Positions 7,615-14,937 are shown, numbered from the stretch's first letter. The stretch: DNA of 25,183 bases from a virus (IMGVR_UViG_3300031227_000388:1-25183), one strand, 5' to 3'. Numbers and translations: made by a program. Notes: generated from the sequence alone by a model not told the origin.

Positions 7615-9105
7615 CTAAGGCATGTAAATAGGCCCGGAATGTACTACTGAACCTGACATTGGTTCTGTGTTTATAGGGTGCTTACCTATAACCATACCCT
7701 TTTTACTCATAGCAAGATAAACATTAGCTATAGCATCTATAACATCATCATGCTTTCCTCTAGGGAAGGCTGATATTTCATCTCTTAACTCAATCATTGT
7801 AGGTAAAATAAAGAACTTACCTGCATTTATCTTAGGCTGTAACATTGTTATGATTTTTCTTTCCTTCTGTATCTTCTGTGAAATTTCTTCTATGTTCAGA
7901 TACACACCACGTTCCTTTCCTGCCTGTTCAATAAGATACAAAAATGACTTCTGCATACCATAAGTTTCTAATGCCAATAGCCCTGCCTTAAACTCATTAT
8001 ACAAATCATAAATGTAATCAATGGTTTCATTTATAGGCATACGCTCTCTAATGTATTTACGTATTAAAGAGTTACCATAGTTATCAAATGAAACTGCAAC
8101 AACTACAGAATAATCAGGGTCACTCATAATATTTAATGATGCACCAAAATCAACACTAATAATAGTCTGCAAATTCTCCTGCAAGTTGTAAGGGTCATAT
8201 TCTCTTATACGCTTATCATCAAGTGGCCTAACTTCAGAGTGTGATGGGTCATTAAAATATTCCATATAGAACTTAGCAAGCCTTCCCTGTCGTATGTACT
8301 CATCTTTTAACTGTTGAATACGTTCCACAGAAAACCTTTCAGGCCATACAGAAGTGCCATCTTTATTTAATAATTCAATTCTGTTTATAACCCAGCCTTC
8401 TGGGGGATTGTTATACAATTTAGCTAATAAGCTATCTGAATGCACTATTGTGCCTACAATATTCAGCCTTCCCACAACAGGGTCTAGTGCAGGAATAACC
8501 TGCCCCCAAAACCAATTCTCATTATCATCTCTTTTTTTATGTGTATCACAATTTAAATCACTTTCAACATCATCAAGTATTATCTCATCAGGTCTAACAT
8601 CATCAACATAGCCCCTTAATGATTGGCCTAATCCACGTGCTACAATACGTATGCGCCTTCTATCTTCAGGTAGCCAGTTAACATTAAATACTATTTCATC
8701 TCTTGTCCATGGCTCCATTATCTCAATTTTATAAACTTTTTTAAGAAGTGTATTCTGTTCTATTTCTCTTTTAATTCTGCTTACAAAATTAGCTGCCTTT
8801 GTGTGTGAATCAGATACAATAATCTTAAAACTTGACAATCCGTAAAGACTGCTGTATAATGTCCATAAGAAAGTAACCAGTGTTGATTTAGCTGTACCTC
8901 TAGGTGCTAATACCAACAGTCTAAATGGCAACTTTTTCAAGTCATCAATTATATCCCTGTGAAACTGTGGAGATTTTATGATACGTTCAGTAGCATCTGG
9001 AAATCTTTGTGTTATAGTATGCTTAAAAAATGTGGGTACAAACACATCCACAAAGTCTGTATACAGTGAAGGGTCATAGATATCTGTTATGCTTTTAGTC
9101 AGCAT
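7615..9105 (-). CDS. terL: Terminase large subunit (ATPase and nuclease)
   Basis: The product is 496 aa from ATG 9105; the frame is open to an ATG at 9138, but GGAGGG lies just before 9105. Residues 64-80 hold a variant Walker A (VLAPRGTAKSTLV, K73), 90-100 an adenine-motor strand (FKIIVSDSHTKAA), 157-165 RGLGQSLRG, and 174-181 Walker B EIILDDVE. The RNase-H-like nuclease shows SVDFG (D319), LALETYG (E380) and GKHDDVIDAIA (D453/D454). All expected catalytic positions are therefore present. The enzyme cuts concatemeric DNA and pumps it through the portal, whose gene follows. It overlaps the preceding gene by 11 nt. Confidence 0.93.
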   Translation of the reverse strand: MLTKSITDIYDPSLYTDFVDVFVPTFFKHTITQRFPDATERIIKSPQFHRDIIDDLKKLPFRLLVLAPRGTAKSTLVTFLWTLYSSLYGLSSFKIIVSDSHTKAANFVSRIKREIEQNTLLKKVYKIEIMEPWTRDEIVFNVNWLPEDRRRIRIVARGLGQSLRGYVDDVRPDEIILDDVESDLNCDTHKKRDDNENWFWGQVIPALDPVVGRLNIVGTIVHSDSLLAKLYNNPPEGWVINRIELLNKDGTSVWPERFSVERIQQLKDEYIRQGRLAKFYMEYFNDPSHSEVRPLDDKRIREYDPYNLQENLQTIISVDFGASLNIMSDPDYSVVVAVSFDNYGNSLIRKYIRERMPINETIDYIYDLYNEFKAGLLALETYGMQKSFLYLIEQAGKERGVYLNIEEISQKIQKERKIITMLQPKINAGKFFILPTMIELRDEISAFPRGKHDDVIDAIANVYLAMSKKGMVIGKHPINTEPMSGSVVHSGPIYMP

Positions 9106-9577
9106 CCATACCCTCCACAACAGGCTTTGAAGTTTCAATTTTTACTGCCTCTTTAACAAACGCTATACCTGCATTTTTTAAAGAATTCTGTAACTTAATG
9201 GCGTCAGCATCAATAGTATTTTCAGCACCCTTATCAATACCAACTATTTTATGTTTAGTTCTAAGCATATTTAATATCATACTCATGTACTCCATTTTAT
9301 CCTCATGTGCTAGCTGTTTAAAAGCACCATCATTACTATAAAGTTCTTTTCTACAATCAGCTATCATAGCGTCCAGTAAGGATACATCAGACATTTTAGA
9401 AACTACTTGACTTTCTATAAATTGTTTGATATAGTCATGTGACACAAGAGCACCATGTGTTTCAAACAATGTGCGTGAAATTTCCGCTAGCATTTTTACG
9501 TACATAGTTTCATATAAATTAACTATTGCTGTTTCGAGTTTAAGGGCCTTTACGGTATCCTTATCTTGCATACTCAT
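9095..9577 (-). CDS. First gene of the leftward operon, possible small terminase
   Basis: The 160-aa product starts at ATG 9577 with GGGGGA 8 nt upstream, and is the first gene after the leftward promoter. It is almost wholly helical and charged (KALKLETAIVNLYETMYVKML, SHDYIKQFIESQVVSKM, EDKMEYMSMILNMLRTKHKI). Directly preceding and overlapping the large terminase is the usual place of a small terminase subunit, and helical oligomerising proteins fit, but I do not see a clear helix-turn-helix and the sequence is not one I recognise. The small-terminase call is therefore an inference from position. Confidence 0.7.
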   Translation of the reverse strand: MSMQDKDTVKALKLETAIVNLYETMYVKMLAEISRTLFETHGALVSHDYIKQFIESQVVSKMSDVSLLDAMIADCRKELYSNDGAFKQLAHEDKMEYMSMILNMLRTKHKIVGIDKGAENTIDADAIKLQNSLKNAGIAFVKEAVKIETSKPVVEGMDAD

Positions 9578-9613
9578 GTCTTCATTCCCCCATAATTTTA
9601 ACTCTCTAACTCT

Positions 9614-9622
9614 ATTATAACA
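9614..9622 (-). promoter_or_regulatory. Leftward promoter, extended -10 type
   Basis: On the minus strand TGTTATAAT (9622-9614) is a perfect extended -10. The -35 region is poor (best TTCCAA-like), as is common when the TGn motif is present. The predicted start at about 9607 leaves a leader of roughly 30 nt to the ATG at 9577. It would drive the whole virion operon. Confidence 0.6.
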
Positions 9623-9703
9623 AAAATTTTTAACTTATTGGAAGTTTTTGAATTTTAATTGAATTTTTTCTAATCTAACTAATTATATATTAGACTAAAT
9701 CTT

Positions 9704-9766
9704 TTAAGAAAGAGCTTTTTATACTATATAGGAAGTAACATATAATTTACATATCTTAAGAAAGAG
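9704..9766. repeat. Direct repeat TTAAGAAAGAG, 52 bp apart
   Basis: Two exact 11-mers start at 9704 and 9756. Each runs into a small dyad (AAAG-AG-CTTT in the first, AAAGA-GT-TCTTT in the second). The 52-bp period is close to five helical turns, which would place two bound proteins on the same DNA face. They lie between the divergent promoters and so are candidate regulator or initiator sites. Confidence 0.6.
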
Positions 9767-9843
9767 TTCTTTATTTATGTTTAAGATAATTGCTCTTCTG
9801 TTTTCTTAATATATATATATGCAAAAATGTATACAATAAAAAC

Positions 9844-9871
9844 TTGACAAAAACAAAATTTCATGTATACT
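9844..9871 (+). promoter_or_regulatory. Rightward sigma-A-type promoter
   Basis: TTGACA (9844-9849) is a perfect -35, followed after 16 bp by TATACT (9866-9871), a 5/6 match to the -10. The predicted start near 9878 leaves a short leader carrying GAAGGAGG before the ATG at 9902. This is the strongest promoter in the window and should fire with unmodified host polymerase, that is, early. Confidence 0.8.
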
Positions 9872-9901
9872 CATTTCATACCCTGAAGGAGGAATAAAAA
9901 T

Positions 9902-10669
9902 ATGAAATCTTATCAAACCATTACTACCCCTGCTAAGTCTAATTTTATTAACGCTTTGTCTTATGCAGGAAACATTATTGCTTTAACTTATGCTCTTAAT
10001 TTTACAGAGGGTTACACAGAAATGGGTACTACCCTGAAAGAAACAACAGACAAAGCACTTAAAGCATTTTTTAATTTGAGTAAAATAAGATTACAGCATA
10101 ACAAATCAGACTCATTGTTTAAGATTGATGCCACAAAAGCACTTAAAAAAGTTGATGATACTACTACTGATTTAACTAGTAAAGCTGTTATCTCTTTATT
10201 CAATTACAGAAACAAGATAAAGAATCAAGAATTGCAAAAGAAACTAGATACATGTGGTGGCTCATTACCTAAAGAAAAATTCATAGATACTATCAAAGCT
10301 TTAAGTAATCAATACCTGTTTACTAAACGATATTTCTTTTACCCTTTCAGATATAAAGATATTGTAATTAACCAGAACCAAATTACAATACCATTTACAA
10401 CAGACACCAAATTAAATATTGAAATTAAAGATGACTTCTATAGCCTTATGCTAAAAGAGTATGCTAAAACTCCTGAAGTATGTATGCTGTATATAGACAC
10501 TAAATTGAATTCGTTAATGACAACTTTTATTTATTACACAAATGAAAAAGGCTTTTCTACATTACAGGAAGTGTATGATAAATATGGTAAAGGAGATAAG
10601 TCTTCTAGCCATAGTGTTGACAATTTAAATGTTTTCTGGTATATTAAAGGCAAGACAATAGGATTGTAA
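9902..10669 (+). CDS. First rightward gene, unknown 255-aa protein
   Basis: It starts at ATG 9902 with GAAGGAGG upstream, right behind the strongest promoter. No family is recognised. The first 90 residues are helical and moderately hydrophobic (FINALSYAGNIIALTYALNF), followed by a Lys-rich helical stretch with many Thr and Asp (KALKKVDDTTTDLTSKAV). The C-terminal half is a mixed alpha/beta part with several Tyr/Phe clusters (KRYFFYPFRYKDIVI, TTFIYYTNEK). There is no signal peptide or clear membrane helix. As the first early gene it is a reasonable candidate for a host-takeover protein, but that is only inferred from position. Confidence 0.85.
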   Translation: MKSYQTITTPAKSNFINALSYAGNIIALTYALNFTEGYTEMGTTLKETTDKALKAFFNLSKIRLQHNKSDSLFKIDATKALKKVDDTTTDLTSKAVISLFNYRNKIKNQELQKKLDTCGGSLPKEKFIDTIKALSNQYLFTKRYFFYPFRYKDIVINQNQITIPFTTDTKLNIEIKDDFYSLMLKEYAKTPEVCMLYIDTKLNSLMTTFIYYTNEKGFSTLQEVYDKYGKGDKSSSHSVDNLNVFWYIKGKTIGL

Positions 10670-10699
10670 TTCCACAAGCAAAGTATTAAGTGTTATACT

Positions 10700-10786
10700 G
10701 GGGGTGTGGTGGAATAGGTAGACACCAGAGACTTAAAATCTCTTGCTTGTAAAAGCGTGCCGGTTCAAGTCCGGCCATCCCCACCA
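10700..10786 (+). tRNA. tRNA-Leu (UAA anticodon), CCA encoded
   Basis: The 87-nt cloverleaf has acceptor arms GGGGGTG (10700-10706) and CATCCCC (10776-10782), discriminator A10783 and encoded CCA (10784-10786). The anticodon stem is AGAGA/TCTCT around loop CTTAAAA with anticodon TAA at 10734-10736. A long variable arm (TGCTTGTAAAAGCG) marks it as class II, and the T-arm is GCCGG-TTCAAGT-CCGGC. It reads UUA, a heavily used codon in this AT-rich genome. It lies in the rightward transcription unit with no promoter of its own, so it is probably processed from the operon mRNA. Confidence 0.95.
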
Positions 10787-10840
10787 AAAATAAGGGAGTG
10801 TATCTCTTCCTGAGCCATAAAATCATAAGGAGGCTATAAC

Positions 10841-11056
10841 ATGGAAGATGAGAGAATAGAAGTAGTAACTAGTCCTAGGAAATATACAGTATCACTTGCA
10901 ATTAAACTCCCAATACCAAACATCAATTACAGCTCGTGCGAATCTACGGTTAGTATTTCTGGGGATAACTACGATAAAGTAAAGAATGAAGCAATGATTA
11001 AACTAGAGCAATTAACTTTGGAACTACTTGATAACACTAAAATGTTAACAGATTAG
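10841..11056 (+). CDS. Small unknown protein (71 aa)
   Basis: It starts at ATG 10841 with AAGGAGG 7 nt upstream. The protein has a strand-like N-terminal half (KYTVSLAIKLPIPNINY, ESTVSISGDNYD) and a C-terminal amphipathic helix (KVKNEAMIKLEQLTLELLDN). This beta-beta-helix layout resembles small phage proteins that oligomerise, but no family is recognised. It is 14 nt upstream of the small membrane-protein gene at 11071. Confidence 0.8.
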   Translation: MEDERIEVVTSPRKYTVSLAIKLPIPNINYSSCESTVSISGDNYDKVKNEAMIKLEQLTLELLDNTKMLTD

Positions 11057-11070
11057 GAGGCATGTAACGA

Positions 11071-11208
11071 GTGGGATTACTAACAGTAATTACCCAACAC
11101 TATTTCTTACACTGGCTACTATACTCAATATTATTTTTTTGTATCTTATGCTTAATAGACATAGTAATAAGTTTTATAATAAGATGCTTAAAAAATAAGC
11201 CACTGTGA
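11071..11208 (+). CDS. Small single-pass membrane protein (45 aa)
   Basis: GTG 11071 follows AGGAGG with a 10-nt spacer. The encoded peptide is short, with a long hydrophobic helix (YFLHWLLYSILFFCILCL... ending FII) and a basic C-terminus (RCLKNKPL), so a type with the C-terminus inside is likely. Its last codons overlap the next gene in a GTGA arrangement (11205-11208), pointing to coupled translation and so to a real gene. Small membrane proteins at this place in phage early operons are often host-effectors, but I recognise no family. Confidence 0.7.
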   Translation: MGLLTVITQHYFLHWLLYSILFFCILCLIDIVISFIIRCLKNKPL

Positions 11209-11732
11209 CCACAAGTGTTTCTCTTTACCCTGTAGATACTTTTATACACACTATATGGCTAAAGAATTTAATTGAAGTATTTGAAACTGTAAGATTAAAA
11301 CAGTTTTCCATAAAAGAATCTTCATTAAACTTTGTAACTAAAAAATCTATTTATGCAACAGTATCTAAAACTATTTACCCTATTCAAGCACTTACTCTTT
11401 TTGGAAAGCAATTCAGGCAGGGAGTGATGCAAATGCTAGACTTACCGTGCAGTATTATTCCGTATGAAGAATTTAATTTATTGTCTATAAGCACCTCTTA
11501 TAACTTTGCTGTTTCTATGCTTTCTAAAATACAGCTACCAGATATAGACGCTTCTCAAGGAGTAGTATTACAGTGTAATAATTGTGAGTGTTATGATATA
11601 CTACTCACTTATTTAGCTATTCAGTGTGCTAAAAAAGCAAAGTGGGTAGCAATAGCAACAGATGACGAATTTGCAATAGTAATATTTTCGGTTAATCCTG
11701 CAAAGCCTGTAGGCAAACTTATCACACTATAA
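11205..11732 (+). CDS. Unknown protein (175 aa)
   Basis: Translation starts at GTG 11205, overlapping the preceding stop (GTGA). The protein is mixed alpha/beta, with TTSVSLYPVDTFIHTIWLKN at the N-terminus and a Cys-containing patch (VVLQCNNCECYDILL) near residue 125, then AKKAKWVAIATDDEFAIVIF. The C-x2-C-x-C run could bind a metal or be redox-active, but there is no second pair. No family is recognised. It is followed 13 nt later by the SpoVS-like gene, with which it probably shares an mRNA. Confidence 0.8.
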   Translation: MTTSVSLYPVDTFIHTIWLKNLIEVFETVRLKQFSIKESSLNFVTKKSIYATVSKTIYPIQALTLFGKQFRQGVMQMLDLPCSIIPYEEFNLLSISTSYNFAVSMLSKIQLPDIDASQGVVLQCNNCECYDILLTYLAIQCAKKAKWVAIATDDEFAIVIFSVNPAKPVGKLITL

Positions 11733-11745
11733 TGGGGGTATTACA

Positions 11746-12030
11746 ATGACTGAGGAACTTTTAGTAAAGAGCACTACAGAAGTTAAGAAGCTCGCTAATG
11801 CAATTACGGTTGCGTTAAAGAATTCGGTATGTTGCACTTTGGTGGCTATAGGCCCTATGGCAGTTAATCAGGCAATAAAGGGATTAGCAAGCGCAAATGG
11901 GTTAGCGTCTACACATGGAGAGAAGTTAAGTATGACTCCGTTCTTTCAGGATAGACCCATGAAGGATAACAATGAGATTAAAACTGTAATGCTTCTTGTA
12001 GTTGAAAAAAAGAATATCGAGTTTGCATAG
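11746..12030 (+). CDS. spoVS: SpoVS-like (Alba-fold) protein
   Basis: The 94-aa product starts at ATG 11746 with a GGGGGT site. Its pattern matches stage V sporulation protein S closely in length and order: LLVKSTTEVKKLANAITVAL, then LVAIGPMAVNQAIKGLASA (the conserved AIG-x3-NQAxK core), a Gly-rich turn, LSMTPFFQD and a final strand KTVMLLVVEKK. In Bacillus subtilis SpoVS is about 86 aa, affects sigma-H and spore-coat-stage events, and belongs to the Alba superfamily, which binds DNA or RNA (established knowledge). Here it carries a slight C-terminal extension and lies among unknown phage genes, ending at a strong terminator. A role in steering host development or binding nucleic acid is inferred. 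Confidence 0.85.
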   Translation: MTEELLVKSTTEVKKLANAITVALKNSVCCTLVAIGPMAVNQAIKGLASANGLASTHGEKLSMTPFFQDRPMKDNNEIKTVMLLVVEKKNIEFA

Positions 12031-12036
12031 GTAAAC

Positions 12037-12063
12037 GTGGGAGGCATATCTAGTGCCTCCCAC
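12037..12063 (+). terminator. Intrinsic terminator after the SpoVS-like gene
   Basis: GTGGGAGGCA (12037-12046) and TGCCTCCCAC (12054-12063) form a perfect 10-bp stem with a 7-nt loop (TATCTAG), followed by ATTTATTTATATTT. It lies 7 nt past the stop codon. It would end or attenuate the transcript from 9844, and would imply either read-through or another promoter for the genes beyond. Confidence 0.8.
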
Positions 12064-12092
12064 ATTTATTTATATTTGAAGGTGTGTATTAA

Positions 12093-12656
12093 ATGAAGGA
12101 GTTATTCGGTAATACTGAACAAGTTGTTCCATCACGTATAGCATGGTACTGGAAAGATTTAGTATTTTCTTTTGAAGAAATTGACCCTGCTTTCTTATTC
12201 ACAGTATTACAGGCATTAACTTTCGGTAATAAATATTTCAGAGAATATGCACATTACAATTATGCTTATTACATTTCAAGAAGTCCTGTTTGGGTAAACA
12301 AGATAAATGAATTTAATCTTAGCCCTGAAGACTTGTGCTCATCTTATGGTTTGTTTGCAATTCCGTATTTGTATGCTTATAGTTTTGGATTCAAAAAGTT
12401 TTCATTTACTGATTTGTATGATGTAGAAATAATGAGGCCATACATTATTCAATACATAAAAAAGTTGTATATTAGACACGATAGAAATATTGGTTGGATA
12501 ATGATTAACTACAAATATTTAGGCAACATAAACAAAGTAACTATAAAAAAGTTTAGAAGAAGTTTTGTTGATAGAAAAAGATTCTACAATATTACATACT
12601 CATTATGGAAAAAACATTTAGTTACAAAGGAGTTGTGGCATGAAACTATTATCTAA
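12093..12656 (+). CDS. Unknown aromatic-rich, basic protein (187 aa)
   Basis: It starts at ATG 12093 with GAAGGTG upstream. The protein is very rich in Tyr, Phe and Trp (YFREYAHYNYAYYIS, YGLFAIPYLYAYSFGF) and its C-terminal third is basic (KKFRRSFVDRKRF). It has no signal peptide and no clear membrane helix. No family is recognised. It overlaps the next gene by 17 nt, and the pair sits between the SpoVS terminator and the nuclease/sigma genes. Confidence 0.8.
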   Translation: MKELFGNTEQVVPSRIAWYWKDLVFSFEEIDPAFLFTVLQALTFGNKYFREYAHYNYAYYISRSPVWVNKINEFNLSPEDLCSSYGLFAIPYLYAYSFGFKKFSFTDLYDVEIMRPYIIQYIKKLYIRHDRNIGWIMINYKYLGNINKVTIKKFRRSFVDRKRFYNITYSLWKKHLVTKELWHETII

Positions 12657-13473
12657 TACAACTCCAAACTTAGCTTACAGAATTGAATCTGAAACAAGTG
12701 ACCACTTTTTGCTTGAAGAATTATTTGAAGGTGTAGAAGAGTATGGAGTAGTTGTTGACAGGCGTGATAACAAGTTCTGTTCTTTTGGAATACAACTAGC
12801 AAAAGACTTGAAAGCTATCATAAAACATCTATTACCAGATAAAGATATTTTGGTTAAATCTCAATGTGGTATTTATGACACCTACAAAATACGCAGGTCA
12901 AGAGATAACTTAATGACTTTTGCTATTTCAAATAAAATGAAATGCCCATTTAATTTATGGTGTAACACACGTGCAAAGATACTAAACAACCAAGCTACAA
13001 TTCCTAAACACACAATTGCAGGAGTACCAATAACAGATACATTTATGGAAGCAGAAACACATGGAGTTTTAATGTACACTTTTCCATTATTTTCAGATTA
13101 CACATTCTTATGCAGGGAGTATCACAATAGAGGAATAGGCTACCCACCTGCAATACAACATGCTAAGTTAAATATTTCTGATGCAATCTTTGTACTAATG
13201 TGTTTAATAAATAGTGATGTAACTAGTTATGTAGCTACCATAGCATCTATACGTTTTATAATCAACGCTCCTGATAGTACCTTTTATGTGGAATGGGATT
13301 TAGCACAGAGGGTACAGCATAACATATATTTTTACATAGGCTCTAGGTTACGTGGTTGTATGTATAAGCCCTTGACAAAGTACAGATTTAGTGTAGAATA
13401 CTTTAAGGAAGAGTTTATGCAAAACGTAACTGAGTATACTGATGCCCTTAACACAGAACTATACACTTTTTAA
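12640..13473 (+). CDS. Unknown protein (277 aa)
   Basis: ATG 12640 lies within the end of the preceding gene, with AAGGAG upstream. It has EELFEGVEEYGVVVDRRDN, a helix (LAKDLKAIIKHLLPDKDI), then a central part with Cys residues (MKCPFNLWCNTRAK) and a helical, hydrophobic C-terminal half (ISDAIFVLMCLINSDV). No catalytic motif is recognised. Together with the 187-aa gene it looks like a conserved two-gene unit, as the overlap implies coupled synthesis. A candidate promoter for downstream genes lies inside it (13372-13399). Confidence 0.8.
   Translation: MKLLSNTTPNLAYRIESETSDHFLLEELFEGVEEYGVVVDRRDNKFCSFGIQLAKDLKAIIKHLLPDKDILVKSQCGIYDTYKIRRSRDNLMTFAISNKMKCPFNLWCNTRAKILNNQATIPKHTIAGVPITDTFMEAETHGVLMYTFPLFSDYTFLCREYHNRGIGYPPAIQHAKLNISDAIFVLMCLINSDVTSYVATIASIRFIINAPDSTFYVEWDLAQRVQHNIYFYIGSRLRGCMYKPLTKYRFSVEYFKEEFMQNVTEYTDALNTELYTF
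13372..13399 (+). promoter_or_regulatory. Candidate internal promoter before the nuclease and sigma-like genes
   Basis: TTGACA (13372-13377), a 16-bp spacer and TAGAAT (13394-13399, 5/6) lie inside the end of the 277-aa gene. Given the terminator at 12037-12063 upstream, a second promoter would make sense for the nuclease and sigma-region-4 genes. As the bases are also coding, the match may be chance. Confidence 0.4.
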
Positions 13474-13993
13474 AGGAGGGATAATCATACCTAGTAATGG
13501 AAGAGCCAATAGGAATAAGGGTAGGAAAAATGAATTCTGGATGCGAATGGTAATTAGTATTTTGACTAAAATAGACCCATCACTTGTGATATTAAGAAGT
13601 AAATCTGCAAATGGTTGTGATATGTGGTGTGTAAGTGAGCCACAAAAGCAATTTCCATTTTGTGTAGAGGCTAAAGCAGTTAAGCGATTGAACATTTTTA
13701 AAGCATTTAAACAAGCTATAGGAAATACATGGGAGGGAATGCTACCATTAGTTTTAGCTAAAGCAGATGACATGGATGGAGTATATAGTGACCATATTGC
13801 AACCTTAAGGTTAACAGACTTTTTTATTATTATGACATTGTTAAATGCTACATATCCAAGTTGGTATTCAGAATTCCCATACTGGAAAAAGCAATTTGAT
13901 AAAATACTTCCTACATTTTCTACTGCACGTGAATCATTTACTTATGATGATTTACAGAGGGTATGGCAAACAAATGGAGAAAACACAAAGTAA
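13442..13993 (+). CDS. PDDEXK-type nuclease, Holliday junction resolvase-like
   Basis: The frame runs from ATG 13442, giving 183 aa, but that ATG has no ribosome site. A strong AAAGGAGGG (13472-13480) stands before the in-frame ATA at 13487, which would give 168 aa starting IPSNGRANRNKGRKNEFW. Counting from there, the nuclease core is E16, GCDMW (D45), VEAK (E61, K63) and Q76, the E-D-ExK-Q order of archaeal-type Hjc resolvases and related endonucleases. Phages use such enzymes to resolve branched DNA before packaging. The start is unsettled; the nuclease fold call is by motif only. Confidence 0.75.
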   Translation: MPLTQNYTLFKGGIIIPSNGRANRNKGRKNEFWMRMVISILTKIDPSLVILRSKSANGCDMWCVSEPQKQFPFCVEAKAVKRLNIFKAFKQAIGNTWEGMLPLVLAKADDMDGVYSDHIATLRLTDFFIIMTLLNATYPSWYSEFPYWKKQFDKILPTFSTARESFTYDDLQRVWQTNGENTK

Positions 13994-14312
13994 CCCACAG
14001 ATTATTGAATGTTACTCTTATGAAAATGATGTATTAGATTTATTACAGGATTATGCATCTGAAGATGAGTTTGAAAATATTGATGACAGAATAGACAGAG
14101 AAATAATGGTTAAGAAAATCTATCAGCAAATAGATAGCTACTTAACTATTCGTGAGCGTCAAGTATTAAGTATGACTTATGGGTTGTTCGGTGAAAGTGC
14201 ACATACTATTGCAGATATTGCACAAATACTTAGAGTAACAGAAAGCAATATTTACAAAGTATTAAAGAATGGGATAACAAAGCTAAGGAATGTAATAGAT
14301 GATTCCAAATAA
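13974..14312 (+). CDS. Sigma-70 region 4-like transcription factor
   Basis: The 112-aa product starts at ATG 13974, overlapping the nuclease gene by 20 nt; the frame is open to 13845, but the added residues are shadow sequence of the nuclease. The N-terminal half is acidic (YENDVLDLLQDYASEDEFEN). The C-terminal half is a clear sigma region 4: LTIRERQVLSMTYGLFG, then the helix-turn-helix HTIADIAQILRVTESNIYKV and ITKLRNVI. The YGL spacing recalls primary sigma factors rather than the ECF type. Regions 2 and 3 are missing, so it is probably a co-activator or half-sigma that helps polymerase at phage promoters. It is a good candidate for the switch to the leftward virion operon. Confidence 0.85.
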   Translation: MEKTQSNPQIIECYSYENDVLDLLQDYASEDEFENIDDRIDREIMVKKIYQQIDSYLTIRERQVLSMTYGLFGESAHTIADIAQILRVTESNIYKVLKNGITKLRNVIDDSK

Positions 14313-14937
14313 AGCAGTATCATCATACGCTAATAATTTTTATATGCTTAATGCACTAGACACAAAAAGAACAGTATCTAATAAAACATATTCAATAGGT
14401 GTAGGTGAATACCCACATTCGATTAAAGCTTTCATACACAACATACAAAATAGTTATACGCCTTACTACATAGGTATTCCTTACAGTAATAGTGCTACAG
14501 AAATGGTAGAATACTTATTAAAGAACTTATTGGAAGATAAAGTAATGCACTATATCGCTAACCCATTAGATAAGAAAAAAGAGTTTGCAATTTTAGCTAT
14601 AGCCTGTTACCCTTATCTTCCTAAAAAAGAAAAGACTAATGTTATAAACGAATTTTTAAGTTTGTTAAAGGATAAGGAATTACTTGATTTTTTGAATATT
14701 CAAGCTGTACTTGTAATTAAAACACATTTTGAATTACTAGGTAATCTGTTTACATTTTCATCGAACCTGTTAGTTAGTTTGAATTCTTTTTTTTGGGGCA
14801 ACATAATTTACAATAACATTCAAAGCGCAGATTTAAAGGAGTTGCTTAATGCTACTCAAGATAATAAAAATATAATATGCAGGTTGGTACGATTAAAAAA
14901 AGATAAACTTAATGACATACTCATGGAGGTAACATAA
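14299..14937 (+). CDS. Unknown mainly helical protein (212 aa)
   Basis: ATG 14299 overlaps the end of the sigma-like gene by 14 nt and the stop overlaps the next start (TAATG at 14935-14939), so translation is likely coupled. The protein is rich in helices: EMVEYLLKNLLEDKVMHYI, KKKEFAILAIACYPYLPKKEKTNVINEFLSLL, KELLDFLNIQAVLVIKTHFELLGNLF. The pattern of short repeated helical pairs looks ARM/HEAT-like, which is only an impression. No family is recognised. Confidence 0.8.
   Translation: MIPNKAVSSYANNFYMLNALDTKRTVSNKTYSIGVGEYPHSIKAFIHNIQNSYTPYYIGIPYSNSATEMVEYLLKNLLEDKVMHYIANPLDKKKEFAILAIACYPYLPKKEKTNVINEFLSLLKDKELLDFLNIQAVLVIKTHFELLGNLFTFSSNLLVSLNSFFWGNIIYNNIQSADLKELLNATQDNKNIICRLVRLKKDKLNDILMEVT

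Larger units (their letters stand above)
9578..9901. promoter_or_regulatory. AT-rich divergent control region between leftward virion and rightward genes
   Basis: This 324-bp stretch has no convincing gene. It holds the leftward promoter (about 9607-9622), an inverted pair TCTAAT (9669-9674) / ATTAGA (9689-9694), two copies of TTAAGAAAGAG (9704-9714, 9756-9766), a partial inverted third copy (about 9793-9809), a run of alternating TA (about 9809-9820), and the rightward promoter (9844-9871). Such a layout is normal for a phage transcription divergence point; the AT-rich, repeat-bearing DNA could also be a replication origin, which cannot be shown here. Confidence 0.75.

Noticed and set aside
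10694-10699. TATACT just before the tRNA
   Set aside because: It ends one base before the tRNA 5' end, which leaves no room for a normal start, and no -35 is present.
13845-13973. N-terminal extension of the sigma-like gene
   Set aside because: These residues are the out-of-frame shadow of the nuclease gene; the ATG at 13974 fits the overlap pattern better.
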